64,000 nucleotides of DNA from Asterella californica (taxonomy: Eukaryota; Streptophyta; Marchantiopsida; Marchantiales; Aytoniaceae): the NCBI GenBank assembly GCA_036924285.1, contig JAYKYS010000010.1, positions 1,860,001 through 1,924,000 of the forward strand, written 5' to 3'. Of this stretch, positions 11,626-23,440 are shown one piece after another. The position numbers and the translations under genes were made by a program. Positions within the stretch are counted from its first letter, which is position 1. Each line of letters opens with the position of its first letter. Below the pieces are notes generated by a model. It was not told the DNA's origin. It was given only the letters and a program-made list of their open reading frames with translations, and searched no databases.

Positions 11626-12272
11626 CTAAAATATCACACACTCTCTATATTACTCAGTTGTCATTAAGAGGATGTGAAAATAAGGATGAGGAGCTCTTCT
11701 CTACTCCTCTATTTATACATTCTAGGTTTTTACTTTGGTACCATCCGGTAACTCAGCCGTAATTACTTTTACCAGGTTTTACTAAGATATTATTTAGATA
11801 AAAGCATTAATCACATGGGCTTTTTATCTTTTCACATGGGCTTATTCCTTCAAAGTCAACAACTTCTAGAAGGATTCTAGAATATTCTCAAGAAATCTCT
11901 AATTTTCATCTCCCTCTACACTAGGACTCACTAAAAAAGAGACATGTGGAATCTCTTCTTGTTTTTAATGCCCACAAAGTCCACAACTTTAATCCAACCA
12001 CTAATATCAAGTCAAAAAGGAGATAAGGGATACTTTCCACCTCCTTTCTACCTTTTAGACAAGATGACAAGATAGTAGTGCTCACTCTTTAGAAAATATC
12101 TGAATTCTGCCAAAAGTACAACTAAATTTAACCATAACTAACTTTAGCTAGTCATGACTAACTTGATACCTCCTTAAAGTACTTGGGCAGCAAATAAACA
12201 TTCTCAACACTTAGTTATAACTAAATATCTTACTAATAGATAAACTTCCTATGTGTAACATAAGTCGTTACA
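11626..12272 (-). repeat. Element A 5' LTR, truncated
   Basis: Matches the first ~650 bp of the LTR (minus strand, beginning TGTAACGAC at 12272). It stops just after the TATA/R region and is fused to the middle of gag. The LTR end, PBS, leader and capsid sequence are deleted, with GC shared at the junction. Confidence 0.88.
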
Positions 12273-13700
12273 AGGCAGTCTTGGATTCTGAGCTTGGAGG
12301 GTCATCATCCCTCAGATAAACCCAAGTAGGAGACAATCGAGCAAAACTCATCTCCTTAAGCAATCGTCAGAATTCAACATCTAATTCTTGATTCTCGGTC
12401 TGGAATTGATTAGCTTTGCGATTGAGGAGCTCATTCTCATCCTTAACTTCTGCCAATTGATGGTTGAGCGTACTTTTCGCTTAACAAGCGGTCTCTCATG
12501 AATCGTCAAAGTCTACTAAAGACTATCCAACTCTTGTTGCATCTGGGTCACTAGTTCAATCGGGTCCTTAGTGCTTCGACTTTTGTCTTCAACTGGACCA
12601 CGTGGTCTTGAGCGAGCTGATCGACGATCCGAGCAGCATTCTGCTCCTTGATGAGGAGTAGTTCCTTCTCGAGCTGGTCTGATAGTAGCAGATCATCTTG
12701 CTCCTTTAGCTATTCCAACCTTCACTAGACTTGTGCTCTTATTACGATAAGAGACTCATGTTGTTGGTCCCAATCTTATATCTTCTTGAGAGCTTCCACT
12801 CGCTGAACTTCAGTCACTGATCGCTCCTGATAGGTTTTGACGTATCCACTCATCACGTATTGAATCCGAGACTTCATATCATCATACATGACATCGGTCC
12901 GATCTAATTTAGCGAGAGCTTCCTAAATTAAATCCTTCATAGTTACCTTTGCTCTCGGCAACTTGAAGATTTGTACAATTTTAGTCTCCATGGAGGTCCA
13001 CTTTCGAACTTGCTCTTCTAATTCTTCAATCTGGAATCAATCCCAATTCCGTTCCTCATTAAACTCCATGTGCACGTTCATATTCATCATCCATTGGATT
13101 TTAAGCCGGTGGATGTGTTCGAGATAATAGACATCTCCTAGAAGCAGAATACTCTGTTGGAAGGTGCGCCATAAAGACATCACGTAACGCGACTACTTTT
13201 GCCGTGATCCAATTGATCTCCAGATGGTTTCCACCGATCTGTTGTCTCCATGCGTCATCCTCCTTCTTCATCCGTTGTCCGTAGTTCTCAACCAATTCTT
13301 TTACTGCATTGGTTAGATGACGTAGGTGTAAGTGGGGATATCTACTCACCACTTTTGGTCACTCTGCTTTCATCCAATTCTTCATCCTCAATGAGATTTT
13401 GGTGGTGGATGTCACTTTTCTCGAAAGAAGTGATTCTATATCATGATTTTGGATCCGAATTGGTCTGCCGAGATCCGAGGATGAAGGACGGTCAACGATA
13501 TGCTTCTCCTTCTTGATCTTTCTTTTCTTGTGACTTCTTGTCGTGTTGCTAATTCTCTCTCTGTTAGGAGCTTTTGGGTCAAGAAATGTCTTCAATGTTA
13601 TCTCCATAGCTTCTTCTTCGATTGCCATCACTGTCCACTTCTGGTTCTTGTGGTTCCGTCTCTCTCTATTGTTCAGTTGTCGGTTTAGTCTCAAAAGGTC
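12273..13700 (-). pseudogene. Decayed coiled-coil ORF remnant
   Basis: Minus-strand translation gives long Glu/Lys/Gln/Leu-rich coiled-coil stretches interrupted by several stops, for example around 12600-12700. Two better-preserved pieces lie at 13352-13101 and 13694-13359. The pattern resembles a degraded gag-like retroelement ORF, but I do not recognise the family. Its composition is like the F coding region, though no direct match was seen. Confidence 0.35.
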
Positions 13701-15958
13701 GTATGTCGTTCATCAAGTTCTTGCCGGCGACACCTTCCTGGCTAACCTATTAAGTGACTCGACTTCTATTATTTTCATCGTCATCTGATAGCGGTTGCGT
13801 ATGAGAGATTTTGATCTGTTTTGGATCGGAGATTGAGATTCGTTGGTGATGAGTCTATTCTTCTTCAGAGTTTGAGGACTCTATTACTCTAAGTTGTTGG
13901 GATGGCTTACTGGCGTGTTTGTTTGGATTGATTGCTGGCAACCTTGTCGTTTTGAGAGAGAGATTCATCTGTCAGATAACGTTAGGTGATACTACTCTAT
14001 ATCAAGGGTGGTCCCGGTATAGCTTTTTTTGTTGTCGTGTTGTCTCCGAGGTAGTTCTTCTTGTCATTCTTCTTGTCTAGAGCTCGACTTCTAGACTTCG
14101 GACCAATGTTTGATGGTCGGTGTTTTATCGGTGTATCTCAATCTTTTTCTTGTCTTCTACTTTCATCCAGAGAAGATGACGATGATGTGTTCGAGACTAA
14201 TCATGCCTTTGGTGATGGAGTTGATAGGTAGGTGGTCCTGATCGTCAAAAGACTAAACCATAGGTTGTGATTCGAGATCGAGTCTGAGAACTTTTGTTTG
14301 AGCTCGTTGATCGACACTTGATCTGTTTGCTCAGAGTTTACCCATATCGTCTAGGTATCATCTTCTATCTTTGAAGTACCATCATAGAGAGGTCGTCTGA
14401 AATGGTATAAAAATATATTAGAGTAGGTGTCCAGATTCTTATCAGTTTGGTAGTCTTGTTTGTGAAAATCTGAAGGTTTACAGTGCATGTGGACAAGAAG
14501 TTGGCTATAATTTCTCCCCAATCGATCCAGTATCCTTCCATAGCTCAAAATAGTGTATACATAGTTATGACAGAGAATCGTTTGGAATTATCTTCTGCCA
14601 CGAGCAAGTCTTGTATGACCGTTAGTAACATTACCATCATGTCCTCTGGTTGGCAAGCCTTGTAAAAGACTCACTCCTTTATCTTCTCTCAGGTTATCTT
14701 TAAATACGTCTTCAAGTGTCATTCGTCTATGCGAGACAAGTTGGTCTGATTGAATCTGGCTTACGAATCGTTGTCGTGCAAGATGTGAAAAACTGTCACA
14801 CGTTGATAACATTCAATACGATGTTGTACTCTTGATATCCATAAATGTAAAAGATCTCATCAATCATCCGAGAACGTATCAATATCATGTGTATCAAATC
14901 CTCCAGAACGTAATCGATACAAGCACAACATCTCCAACATCAAAAACTTGTTGCAGTTGCATTGTCTCGAGGTTGACTTTACTAGTCGACAATACTACAC
15001 ATTAGCGATCAAATATTGCTGCTCTTTTGTGATGACTTTTTCTTGCTCATGGTGTCGTCTGAAAAAATGCTTCAATGATACTACACAAGTGTGATTTTAG
15101 CTGTGAAAATTGAACCTCAAAAGTACGCTCGAATGATGAAAAATACATTTACGCTATGGTGTAGCTTTGTGAACATGAAATCCAAAACTTGAGTTTCATA
15201 CTAACAAACAACAGGACGAAATTGCAAAGCCAGTTTAGGCTATGGCTGCAGTCGTAGTCTGATCGTGGTCGTTCTAGCTTGAACTAGTTTGAACATCTGC
15301 CGTGTCTACCTCTTGCATCTACTGAGAAGGTCCGTTAACTTTAATGTCAAGTGTTACGTCAGTTTAGCACCTCAACTATGTTGACCAAGTGCGTAGTGAT
15401 TAGTCCCGGTAGGGCTGTTAGTGCCGTTAGGGTGGATTTTTGAGCTAGTCCCACTAGGGGTATACTTCGTAGGTATACTTCACAAGTATACTGAGGCTTG
15501 TAAGTTTCAGTTCTTTGAGTTGAGCCTTCAACCTCTTGGCTATGGTGGATAGTTTTGATGAGCGCAATCTGGATTCTCTGATGCACATAGTGGATGTGGC
15601 TCGACTTTAGTGTTTGTGCAGTGTCAGTTGACATGGTGGAGTGAATACAGATCTTTATTACTTGAAGAACTCAAGTCTGATTGACAGCTCTCAAGTCGTG
15701 GATTTCTACCGATGATATTTCTGGAGTGTGCAGATCATTGATATCTTCGATTTGCGGATGTGCGAAGTGATATTTTTTGGTTGTGTGCTTGATCGCTGTT
15801 GGGATTAGTAGTGTGTGGACATATTCTTGGTTGGATTTGTCGTGGGGTAGTGCAGAAGCGCTAATGAAAATTCTTGTGATAGATTTTGGGTCAATTTGGA
15901 GATCAGCAAAAATGGTGCTCACTATATGTAGTGACGCAGAATTACTCCTTTTGCCCAT
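13701..15958. other. No recognised feature
   Basis: Only short open frames on both strands, none resembling a known family. Codon structure is not maintained. Probably old repeat-derived DNA. Confidence 0.45.
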
Positions 15959-17567
15959 TTAGTATACAAGATATCGTTCCCACAGAGGATTTACGTAAGT
16001 AATCGCTGCTCTAAGTTCTAGGATCTGTTCAAACACACAAACACACGGGTTTTGCCTAAAACAATCCCGTCTTCTCACAAAACCACACAAAACCACACGT
16101 CTTCCGGACACGCCACATGGTGCTCTGGAACTAAACAAACAACTACCAACTAAAATATCACACAATTATTCACAGGGAAGCTCGGGAAGACGATCTTCCT
16201 GCTTCCAGGTGGCTTCTTCCGGTCTTCTCAATACCGTCTTCCGGAAGCGGTTCTCGTCTTCTGGGGGTTCAGCTCGTCTTCTCACACCTCCAGAAGGCTG
16301 TCCTGCTTCGCAGAAGTCGACTATTAACGGTCGTTACACCTTATTCTCACACTCACATTCCAACGGGTTAGATTAATCACAGGGTGTATGCCCACTGTAG
16401 CCTTCTCAAGCTTCTGCCTACGAAAATGATCTTCCTGCAGCACTACAACGACATTCACCTTCACGGAAGCTCAATAGAAGTCTCGGAAACTCACTAGAAG
16501 AAGGTAAGAAGATGGGGAAGATGGGAGAAGATGGGGAAGATAAGAAAATCCAAACAAGAGAAAACAAGATGAAAAGAGTAAATTAAGATTCCGACAGGCT
16601 TCTAGTCCGGATCCTGACTAACAAGCCATCCCTGCTTGTAATAGTTTGGGGAGGAAGACAACAAACGTGAGTACTGTTGCACCGTCTTCTACTCGAGGAT
16701 GTCGTCTTCTGCTGTGGGAAGAAGGCTTCTTTCTTCTTCACTTCGCTGCTCTGACTACTCTGTCTTCTGGGATCCCTTATCCATAAGACCGTTCGTACGT
16801 AGATCCCAAGTGCTCTACTGAACGAGTCAAGCTACACTTCCACAACTGCTGACAGTCACCGCCACTCAAGAAGAACAATTCTCATGCACAATTGAGAGCG
16901 AATTCAAAGAACCCACCATCCAGAAGACATGAACAAAGCTTCTGCACTCAAATCCACAATCTATTCCCCGAGAAGAAGTCACAATGGCATTGGGAAGCTC
17001 ACTCCCTCTACTTCCTGCGTCTACTCCTCGACACACCAGTCTAGCTAACAGGACTGCACGAGGATGCCGTTCTCTGTTCCTAGACTGTCCACTACTTCTA
17101 TCTACATCTTCGAACCACTGCTGGTACGAGTATGCAGACCCTTCCTGTATATTCCAAGACTATTCGTATGTTTCCAACAATGGGTGTAGTGTGCTAAGAC
17201 TGTCTATCCTGTGTCTCTGCTCTAATGTGTCTCGTCCGCTTGCACCATAGAATCGATGTGTGCAGTCGCTACAGAATTCTACAGAACTGGTAGCACAGGC
17301 AGAACTCTATCTCCTACTCTGTGATCTTACTTATGTCGCTGCCATGAGAACCAGGGGAGACGACCACCAGGGAGAGAGAGGCGCTGACAAGAGGTTGCTA
17401 CCTCACATGCAAGCGGTTCCCCTGCCCAAATTGGCCATCCACCTTGTCCTTCCTACGCTACCTATGCTGCCACATGGTGTCCTAACTAATATTACATGGA
17501 AAAACTGCCACCCTTAAGATAGCATGTTCGATTCTACTATATTTGGAATTGTCAATGGAGTTACTAA
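15959..17567 (-). other. Block F 3' non-coding part
   Basis: No convincing coding region. On the minus strand the left end contains CCTCTGTGGGAACGATATC, a phrase I associate with non-coding parts of plant gypsy elements. Many GTCTTC/GAAGAC motifs link it to the neighbouring coding part. Confidence 0.4.
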
Positions 17568-18350
17568 CTACTCAGATTGCACGGAGGCAATCTCTACCTG
17601 ATCTACTCCTATCGGAGCTCCTAACGCGGCTTCTGATAAGCTAGAAAGCCTTGCAGTTACCTCGGGTGTCACTGAGGTGGCTTCCTCCTCATCGTCCTTG
17701 GCTGGCTCTGCTGTCGCTGCTGCTGCGTCTTCCTCGGCTTCGGCTTTTGCTTCGGAAGACAGAAGCGTCTTCTGGGAAGCGGAGTCGACCGGTGCTTCTT
17801 CCGTCTTTTGAGGCAGGGGTGCGGGACTAGGGACCATGGGGACCTCATAGGGATCCGGGGAAGTCACTTCCTCCACGCAGAATACCTGGGAAGACGGCTC
17901 GTCTTCCTGTCTTCCAGAAGACATCTTGTCTTCCGGGGCGTCTTCTGGAATCTTCTCGGCTTCCAACGCTGTCATCACCAAGTGCACAGCGAGGTCGAAC
18001 TCCTCCTTCTCCATTTCGGATCCAGTCGATGGTGCTGGAGCGGGGGAAGATGCGGTTGCAGGTGTCGGAAGCGAGGGAAGACCATAAAGTGTCTTCACTC
18101 CTTCTATCTGTCGATCCAAGTACCTGAACATGCTCTCCCGGCATTCCATCAACATCGCTTTGGACTCGCTGTCCCATCCTCTAGCTAAGGTAAGTAACTT
18201 CCTACCCGTAGTTGAACTTCTTCCGAAGCGCTTCCACCGACTGTGCCAACATCTTCTGTGCACGTGTCTCTGCTGCTTCCCGCTGCGTCTTCTCAACTGC
18301 AGCTCGCGCTTCCGCGACTTCTCGCTGCGTCTTTCCGCTGCGTCTTTCAT
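17568..18350 (-). pseudogene. Block F ORF, C-terminal acidic/Pro-rich part
   Basis: A 260-codon frame. The first ~60 codons appear to be read in the wrong phase. The rest (ESKAMLMECRESMFRYLDRQIEGVKTLYGLPSL, then a long Glu/Ala/Pro/Ser-rich tail) continues the upstream ORF after a frameshift near 18180-18350. It looks like a low-complexity Gag-type C terminus. Function is unknown. Confidence 0.45.
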
Positions 18351-19894
18351 ATGGTCTGCTCTTCTGCGAGGGCGGTGATCTTCTCCCGCACTTGGGTGAC
18401 TTCCTGATTGCGCTGCTGTACCCGCGCCTGCAACTCCTGGTTGCTCTTCCGAAGTTGTATCGATTCCTTGGCAGAAGCAGCTGCTTCCACCTTGTATCTT
18501 GCTGCGAGCTTCTCCACGGTGCGGAGACTAGCTTCTAGTGACTCCGTCTTCTTCTGGTCTTCCCTCTGTCGCAGCAAGGTGCGCAGGCCGAATCCAGGTT
18601 GTAAGGGCTTCTCTTGTGCCTTCGCTCTCTTCTCCAGCAACTCCATAGCTGACTGGATCTCCTTCTGGAAGTAGGCGCTGAACTCCTCCAGTCGTCTTCC
18701 TGCGGAAGACAAGTTCATCTCCACCACTCGCTCCGCGGTGTCGACTTCGTCTTCCAGAGACAAAGAAGCCTCTTCCACCACTACGGCCTTCATCTTCTGC
18801 GCACGAGAAGAAGCTACTCTTCTCATCTTCCGGGGTAGAAGACTCCTCATGGCAGGAGCGGCTCTCTTCTTTGCGCTTCCTCGCATCGCAGCAGGAGCGC
18901 CCATCCATCCTTCGTCTTCTGGAGTCTTCAGAAGACTCCCAGACGTTGTAGAAGCAGTCTTCTGCTCTGATCGGGTACTCAGCAGGTCTTCTTCCGAGTC
19001 GGACTCCGATCCTGAATGAATGAGAGAGATGAGTGTCCTCGGTACACTTCTGGGACCCATCTTCCTCAGTGGTGTGACGTCTTCCGACCCACTAGACTCG
19101 TCTTCCCTCACCAGAAGCGTCTTCTGGTGAGAGCCGGGCCTCAGCTGTGGCATCAGAGTGGGAGGGGGCGTTGCTGCTGCCTCTCGGTCATCGTCTTCCG
19201 AGGTCTCCTCCTTCACCTCCTGTCGCTCCGTTGGTCCATACCCTGCCAGCTGATCTTCTCTAAGATCCCCCATGGCTACATACATGTAGCAGAGGAAGGG
19301 CGTCAGGTGTCCTCCCGTCGGAGTACCCAAGTATGCTAGCTCCGTCTGTACATAGTTGTGGATGTACGCGCCCCATTAGATGGGCGTTCTGTCATCCCAC
19401 ACTGATTCCAGGAACTCCACGTCCTGATCTCCTAAGTACCTTGTCTTCTGCGCTTTCCCCTTGGGAAAGAGATGCCGAAACAACTTCGCCAGGAGGCGCT
19501 TCTTCGGCTCCCGGTAAGATTCTATCTTCCAACCGTTCCTCCCCTGCCTGTCTTCTACGAAAAGACAGGTGGTGCTCCCAGGCACATGCCACGAACTCAC
19601 GATCCTAGGTAGGATCTTCTTCTCGTACCAATATCTTCGGTTCTCGAACTCAGGCCTGTGAAACGCCTTACGCCACCAGTCTTCAGTCCAGGAAGACGGT
19701 CTTCCTCGAGCTACTCCTGCTTTCGCAGGTACACGGTTACGAGGTGGCAACGCTGCCCACACCTCCTCCAGAAGCCCTTGATCTGCGAGGTTCCAATCCC
19801 ACAGGAAGAAGTCGAGACCCAACTCCTTGAGGAAAGGAGTGGCCTCGGCCAATTCTGTCGCTGGTAACACCAAGCCTCGCGGATACATCGTCAT
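18347..19894 (-). pseudogene. Block F gag-like ORF with one in-frame stop
   Basis: Two pieces in the same frame (19894-19376 and 19330-18347) are separated by a TAA at 19376-19378 plus open codons. Order: a globular, Trp-rich N domain (LDFFLWDWNLAD, WTEDWWRKAFHRPEFENRRYW), an acidic Ser/Glu-rich linker, a basic segment (~residues 300-340), then a long coiled coil ending near AEEQTI. The N domain recalls plant transposon-associated proteins, but I cannot name the family. Without the stop it would be about 515 residues. Confidence 0.5.
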
Positions 19895-20708
19895 GCTGGA
19901 AGATCTGTTGCACTAAGCCACAAGCACCTACTATGAGCTGAAGGCTCAGTCCTTCCCAAGTGCCCACAGTCTAGCTTCTACTTCTCAGAAGACGAAACTA
20001 GTCTTCCAGAAGACAGCTACTCCGTCTTCCGGGATTCTAACAGTACTTCCTAGATAGCTCTCGTCTTCCGAGCTATATCTAAACAATCCTATCTAAGCAA
20101 GGCCTCGCATGGATTACCAAGAAGACAACCCACCTTGCATTACATCCTACTTCCTATTAGAAGATACAAGATTCGTGAAACATAAGTGCATGACAAGTTC
20201 AGAAGATGGTTGCGGGCTCCTGCGGTGACAGTGGCCTCTGGGAAGACACTCGGGACAGCTTCCGATTCAATATCTTTCTCGGAAGACTTCTCGAAGTCAG
20301 ACTTCCCTTCAATGGTCTCACCTATCTTCGTCTTCCTACGTGCAATCTATCCTCACAACAGACTCAAGACAATTGCACTCTGTTCTTCTGACTTCTCACC
20401 TCTCATACGCACTCAGAAGAACCTTGCTGCTCGGTGGGAAGACATGACCCTCGACCATTCTCTCCAGATTCTGCCAGCAAGTATTCTCACGACTCTCTTC
20501 TAAGTTTGGGAAGAAGAAGGAATGGCTGCTATGGGTCGAACAGAAGAGACCCGAAATGGACCCTCACGTCTTCTCGCTCATTTTGCCAGCCTTTCAGTCT
20601 TCTAGTATCTCTAGGAAGATGTGGAGTTGAGAAGCTTGGAAGACCGGGAGGCACAGGCCTAGTTCCCCACTTCCAACTTCTCGAAATAACAAAACAACTC
20701 ACCACACC

Positions 20709-21914
20709 ACTCGGGATTCGTACCAAGCCTCTCTTAACACAAAGCAACACAAATCCACTCTTGATACGAATGGTGTTCAGTCGACTTCCGAAGACAGTCT
20801 TCGGAAGATGGTCAAGATTAAGAAGCGTCTTTCCGAAGATGTTCCCATCTTCCGAATCGTCTTCTGTTCTAGGTTTCGAGGGTAGAGAGGTAGTGGGGTA
20901 GGGAAATTTATAGCTGGGATCTCCAATTTGAGGGCTAGGAGTAGGGAAGCTCGAATTGAGCTCGGGAAGAAGCAAAGAGATGTCTGACAGAAATTGGGCA
21001 GCGCTTCTACGCCCAATGTCTCAATAGGAAAGATGGGGGGTGGGGGTAATCGATCAGGCTGCCTGCACACAACCCAGGAAGCGCGGGGAATACCAGACAA
21101 AGGCGAGAAGAAGTGGGAAGGGGAAAGAACGTGGAGAAGAACCTCTACAGTCTTCTTCGGCTCCCTGAGTTGCCTTCGACCTCCGCGCGCTTCTTGGCTC
21201 TGGTCCTAGCTCCAATGCGACTCCTCACGACTGCGCCTGCTGTCAATCTCTTGGCCACGCCTCGATTCCACCTTCGATTCTACTCGCTGCTCTCCAATGT
21301 CAGCTTCTCGGGAGCTCACAGAAACGCCTTCGCTCTTTTACCTTCTGTGCCCCAGCAATTCGGTCTCGCCCTTCGCCTAGCTGCCAACTGGTTCTCTCCT
21401 ACCTCGATGTCCTCACTCGATTCCTCTCTCTCAAAGCTCACTTGCGAAGCTCACTATGTCCAATCGATCTTCTCAAGCGCACTGTGCTGCGGGAAGTTGA
21501 AATGTGCCTAATGTGCTTCCTTACGCATCTTCCCCGCAGATTAGGGGTTTTCGACCTTAGGTGTCTTCCCCGACCTACCTACCTATTCGGTGCGACCCAG
21601 TAGGTACACCTACCGTCTTACCCGAAAACTCGTGGTTGGGCCTTCGCGATCGCTGTCTTCCGGAAGACAGGTGTCTTCCGCCGTCTTCCCATCTTCCGCC
21701 GTCTTCCCGTCTTCTGAAGACGCAACTGAGAAGACACTCTTCCGAAGACGGTCGTCTTCCGAAGAAGTCAACTTCTTATTAAAAAACTCATAAGGTCATC
21801 TTCCTGTTAAGGAAGACGTAACCTTAAGTAACAACGCTTCTTCAGTTATACAAACAAGTTATTATTCTTAAAAATTTCAAAAATTCGTGCATCCTGTAAT
21901 TTGTGGACACCACA
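20709..21914 (-). repeat. Block F LTR (about 1.2 kb)
   Basis: On the minus strand it starts TGTGGTGTCCACA at 21914. The region 21914-21450 aligns with the C LTR (39251-38820), and 21340-20709 aligns, inverted, with 37990-38668. The inner end is placed where the similarity stops, followed on the minus strand by TGGTGTGGTGAG, a possible primer-binding site of unassigned tRNA. The segment 21661-21760 holds about ten GTCTTC/GAAGAC copies. Confidence 0.65.
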
Positions 21915-21939
21915 CGCGTCGGTGATGTCGGATAGGCGT

Positions 21940-23440
21940 TGTCGTGATGTGAATCATTTCACATAGTAAATAATTCACCTCTCCGTCAAGAGTTAGTCTC
22001 ATCTCATTGATCATTGTTGTCGCGTTACTTGACTGTTACATGTTACACTTCTACTCCGAGACTTGAGTTTAGTAGTTCTAGAAGTTAGCCCAATATTCTT
22101 TCTAGTCCTTTATGCATATGTTTGACACCTTTGCATATGGTGTTAACACTATTATATTATATATTTTGAGTCCTAGTAGATTGATAATATATTTTTTATC
22201 TTGCATTCATACGCTTCTACAAGTGACTTCATACTTATCTATGATGTTCAAGATACATAACTTAGGTTCACTGTGTTGATAGAGTTAAGCTCATGGGTTG
22301 TACTTACATGTCGCCCATGTATGCTTTCTAGCTTGTTTAAGTTATCTTTTAGGGTTACGTGTCACTTTACATGTCTTCGCATGTAGTTTAAGATTTACGT
22401 TGACACTTTAGAGGCTTGACGTTGTAACCTATGTGTAAAATTAAGTTATCAAGTGGATTGGAGCACAAAAGGACAGGGAAGTGGAGCTATTAACTCTCAT
22501 TTATAAGTCCATTTTTATCTTTTATGAAACTCTAAACTTAGAAGCAGAGGTCTTAAAGGAAATTCGAGCTTTTGGTAGGGATATTGAGAATTCTGAGAAC
22601 ACAAGGTGATAGAGCTCGTCGTGCCATTCATTTCAGTGAAAGTTTTGATCGATTTGGAGCAATAAAGAAGGAGTTATGTCAAATTGAAGTTTGGATTGGG
22701 CCAGAATTGTATAACTTTTGGTGATATGAGGTTTTTGGTGTCAATTGCAGCAGAACTGAGATAATTGCTTCAAACATTCGTGGTTGTGTTCATGTCAGCA
22801 GGGCTACGATGGTCCAAAAAGTTTCATGTCATTTGAGTGACTGAGTAATTCAGAGCGACCGCTGAAGTAGAGGGGGTCCGAAAAGCTCTCAATCTAGAGC
22901 AGCAACTTAAGAGCTTGAGATCTGGAGAACTGTGTGCAACCAGTAGGTCAGATTTCAAAGGGATGTTCAGCATGCTGTAGACTCCAAATCCTGTAAGAAT
23001 CATCAAAAGTTATAGAGCCAATTCTCTGTTCTAGGTCGAAATATCTATCTGGGTACTAGAAATTATCGTAATTTTTTTACTCAGAATGTTTTTACCTATA
23101 TCTCAGCGCTCAGATTTGATATGAGGTTGAAAGTTAGTATGTGTGTTGAGTAGGGCCTCATTTACATGTAGGAGAAGTTTTGAAGTCTAAAGCATCACAT
23201 GTTTTCTATTTTTGAGTGTTAAAGTTCACCATCAGACCTTATTACTGCTAGTTAGTCCTTATTTTCACCTAACAAACATGTATGAGTGTTTATAGTGCCA
23301 CCTTATAACCTGAAGCCCACCTCTTGAGTAAACAAGCACAACCGGAAGCCCAGCGCTTTCCTAAGTAGACGTATCATAGTCTTCACGGTCATATCACAGC
23401 TAGAAGGTTCCACTTTTCCCAAGAAACTCTCACCTCGACA
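21940..23440 (+). repeat. Solo LTR of the E family (1501 bp)
   Basis: Starts TGTCGTGATG, ends CACCTCGACA, with 5-bp inverted termini TGTCG/CGACA. It is flanked by the direct repeat GCGT (21936-21939 and 23441-23444). From 22164 onward it aligns with the LTR of E2 (31960-33255). No primer-binding site follows, so the internal region has been removed by LTR-LTR recombination. Confidence 0.82.

Larger units (their letters stand above)
7077..12272 (-). mobile_element. Element A: deleted Ty3/gypsy LTR retrotransposon, same family as B/G
   Basis: A minus-strand element with a full 3' LTR (7077-7986), a PPT, broken pol and gag reading frames, and a truncated 5' LTR (11626-12272). Gag and Pol match the plus-strand B/G elements nearly residue for residue, so it is a third member of that family. 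At least three internal deletions, a palindromic insertion and many frameshifts make it non-functional. Target duplication is unclear: the flanks GGGC (7073-7076) and AGGC (12273-12276) differ at one of four bases. Confidence 0.92.
15959..21914 (-). mobile_element. Block F: minus-strand LTR retroelement with gag-like ORFs, no pol
   Basis: A block with striking enrichment of GTCTTC/GAAGAC from about 16060 to 21830. It carries gag-like coding sequence (19894-17568) and an LTR at its right end (~20709-21914) homologous to the C LTR at 38810-39251. No RT, RNase H or integrase was found, so it is either non-autonomous or internally deleted. The matching 3' LTR was not found in 15959-17567, so the left border (where GTCTTC richness stops) is tentative. 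Confidence 0.6.

Noticed and set aside
7077..12272. 4-bp target duplication for element A
   Set aside because: Flanks GGGC and AGGC differ at one of four positions, and the flanking DNA gives no independent support.
12273..13700. Intact minus-strand coiled-coil gene
   Set aside because: Several stops in every frame; only fragments remain open.
18347..19894. Block F ORF as a host chromatin or coiled-coil gene
   Set aside because: It lies between LTR-type sequence, has an in-frame stop and frameshift, lacks introns and shares the GTCTTC-rich composition of the adjacent LTR. A host origin is not fully excluded.
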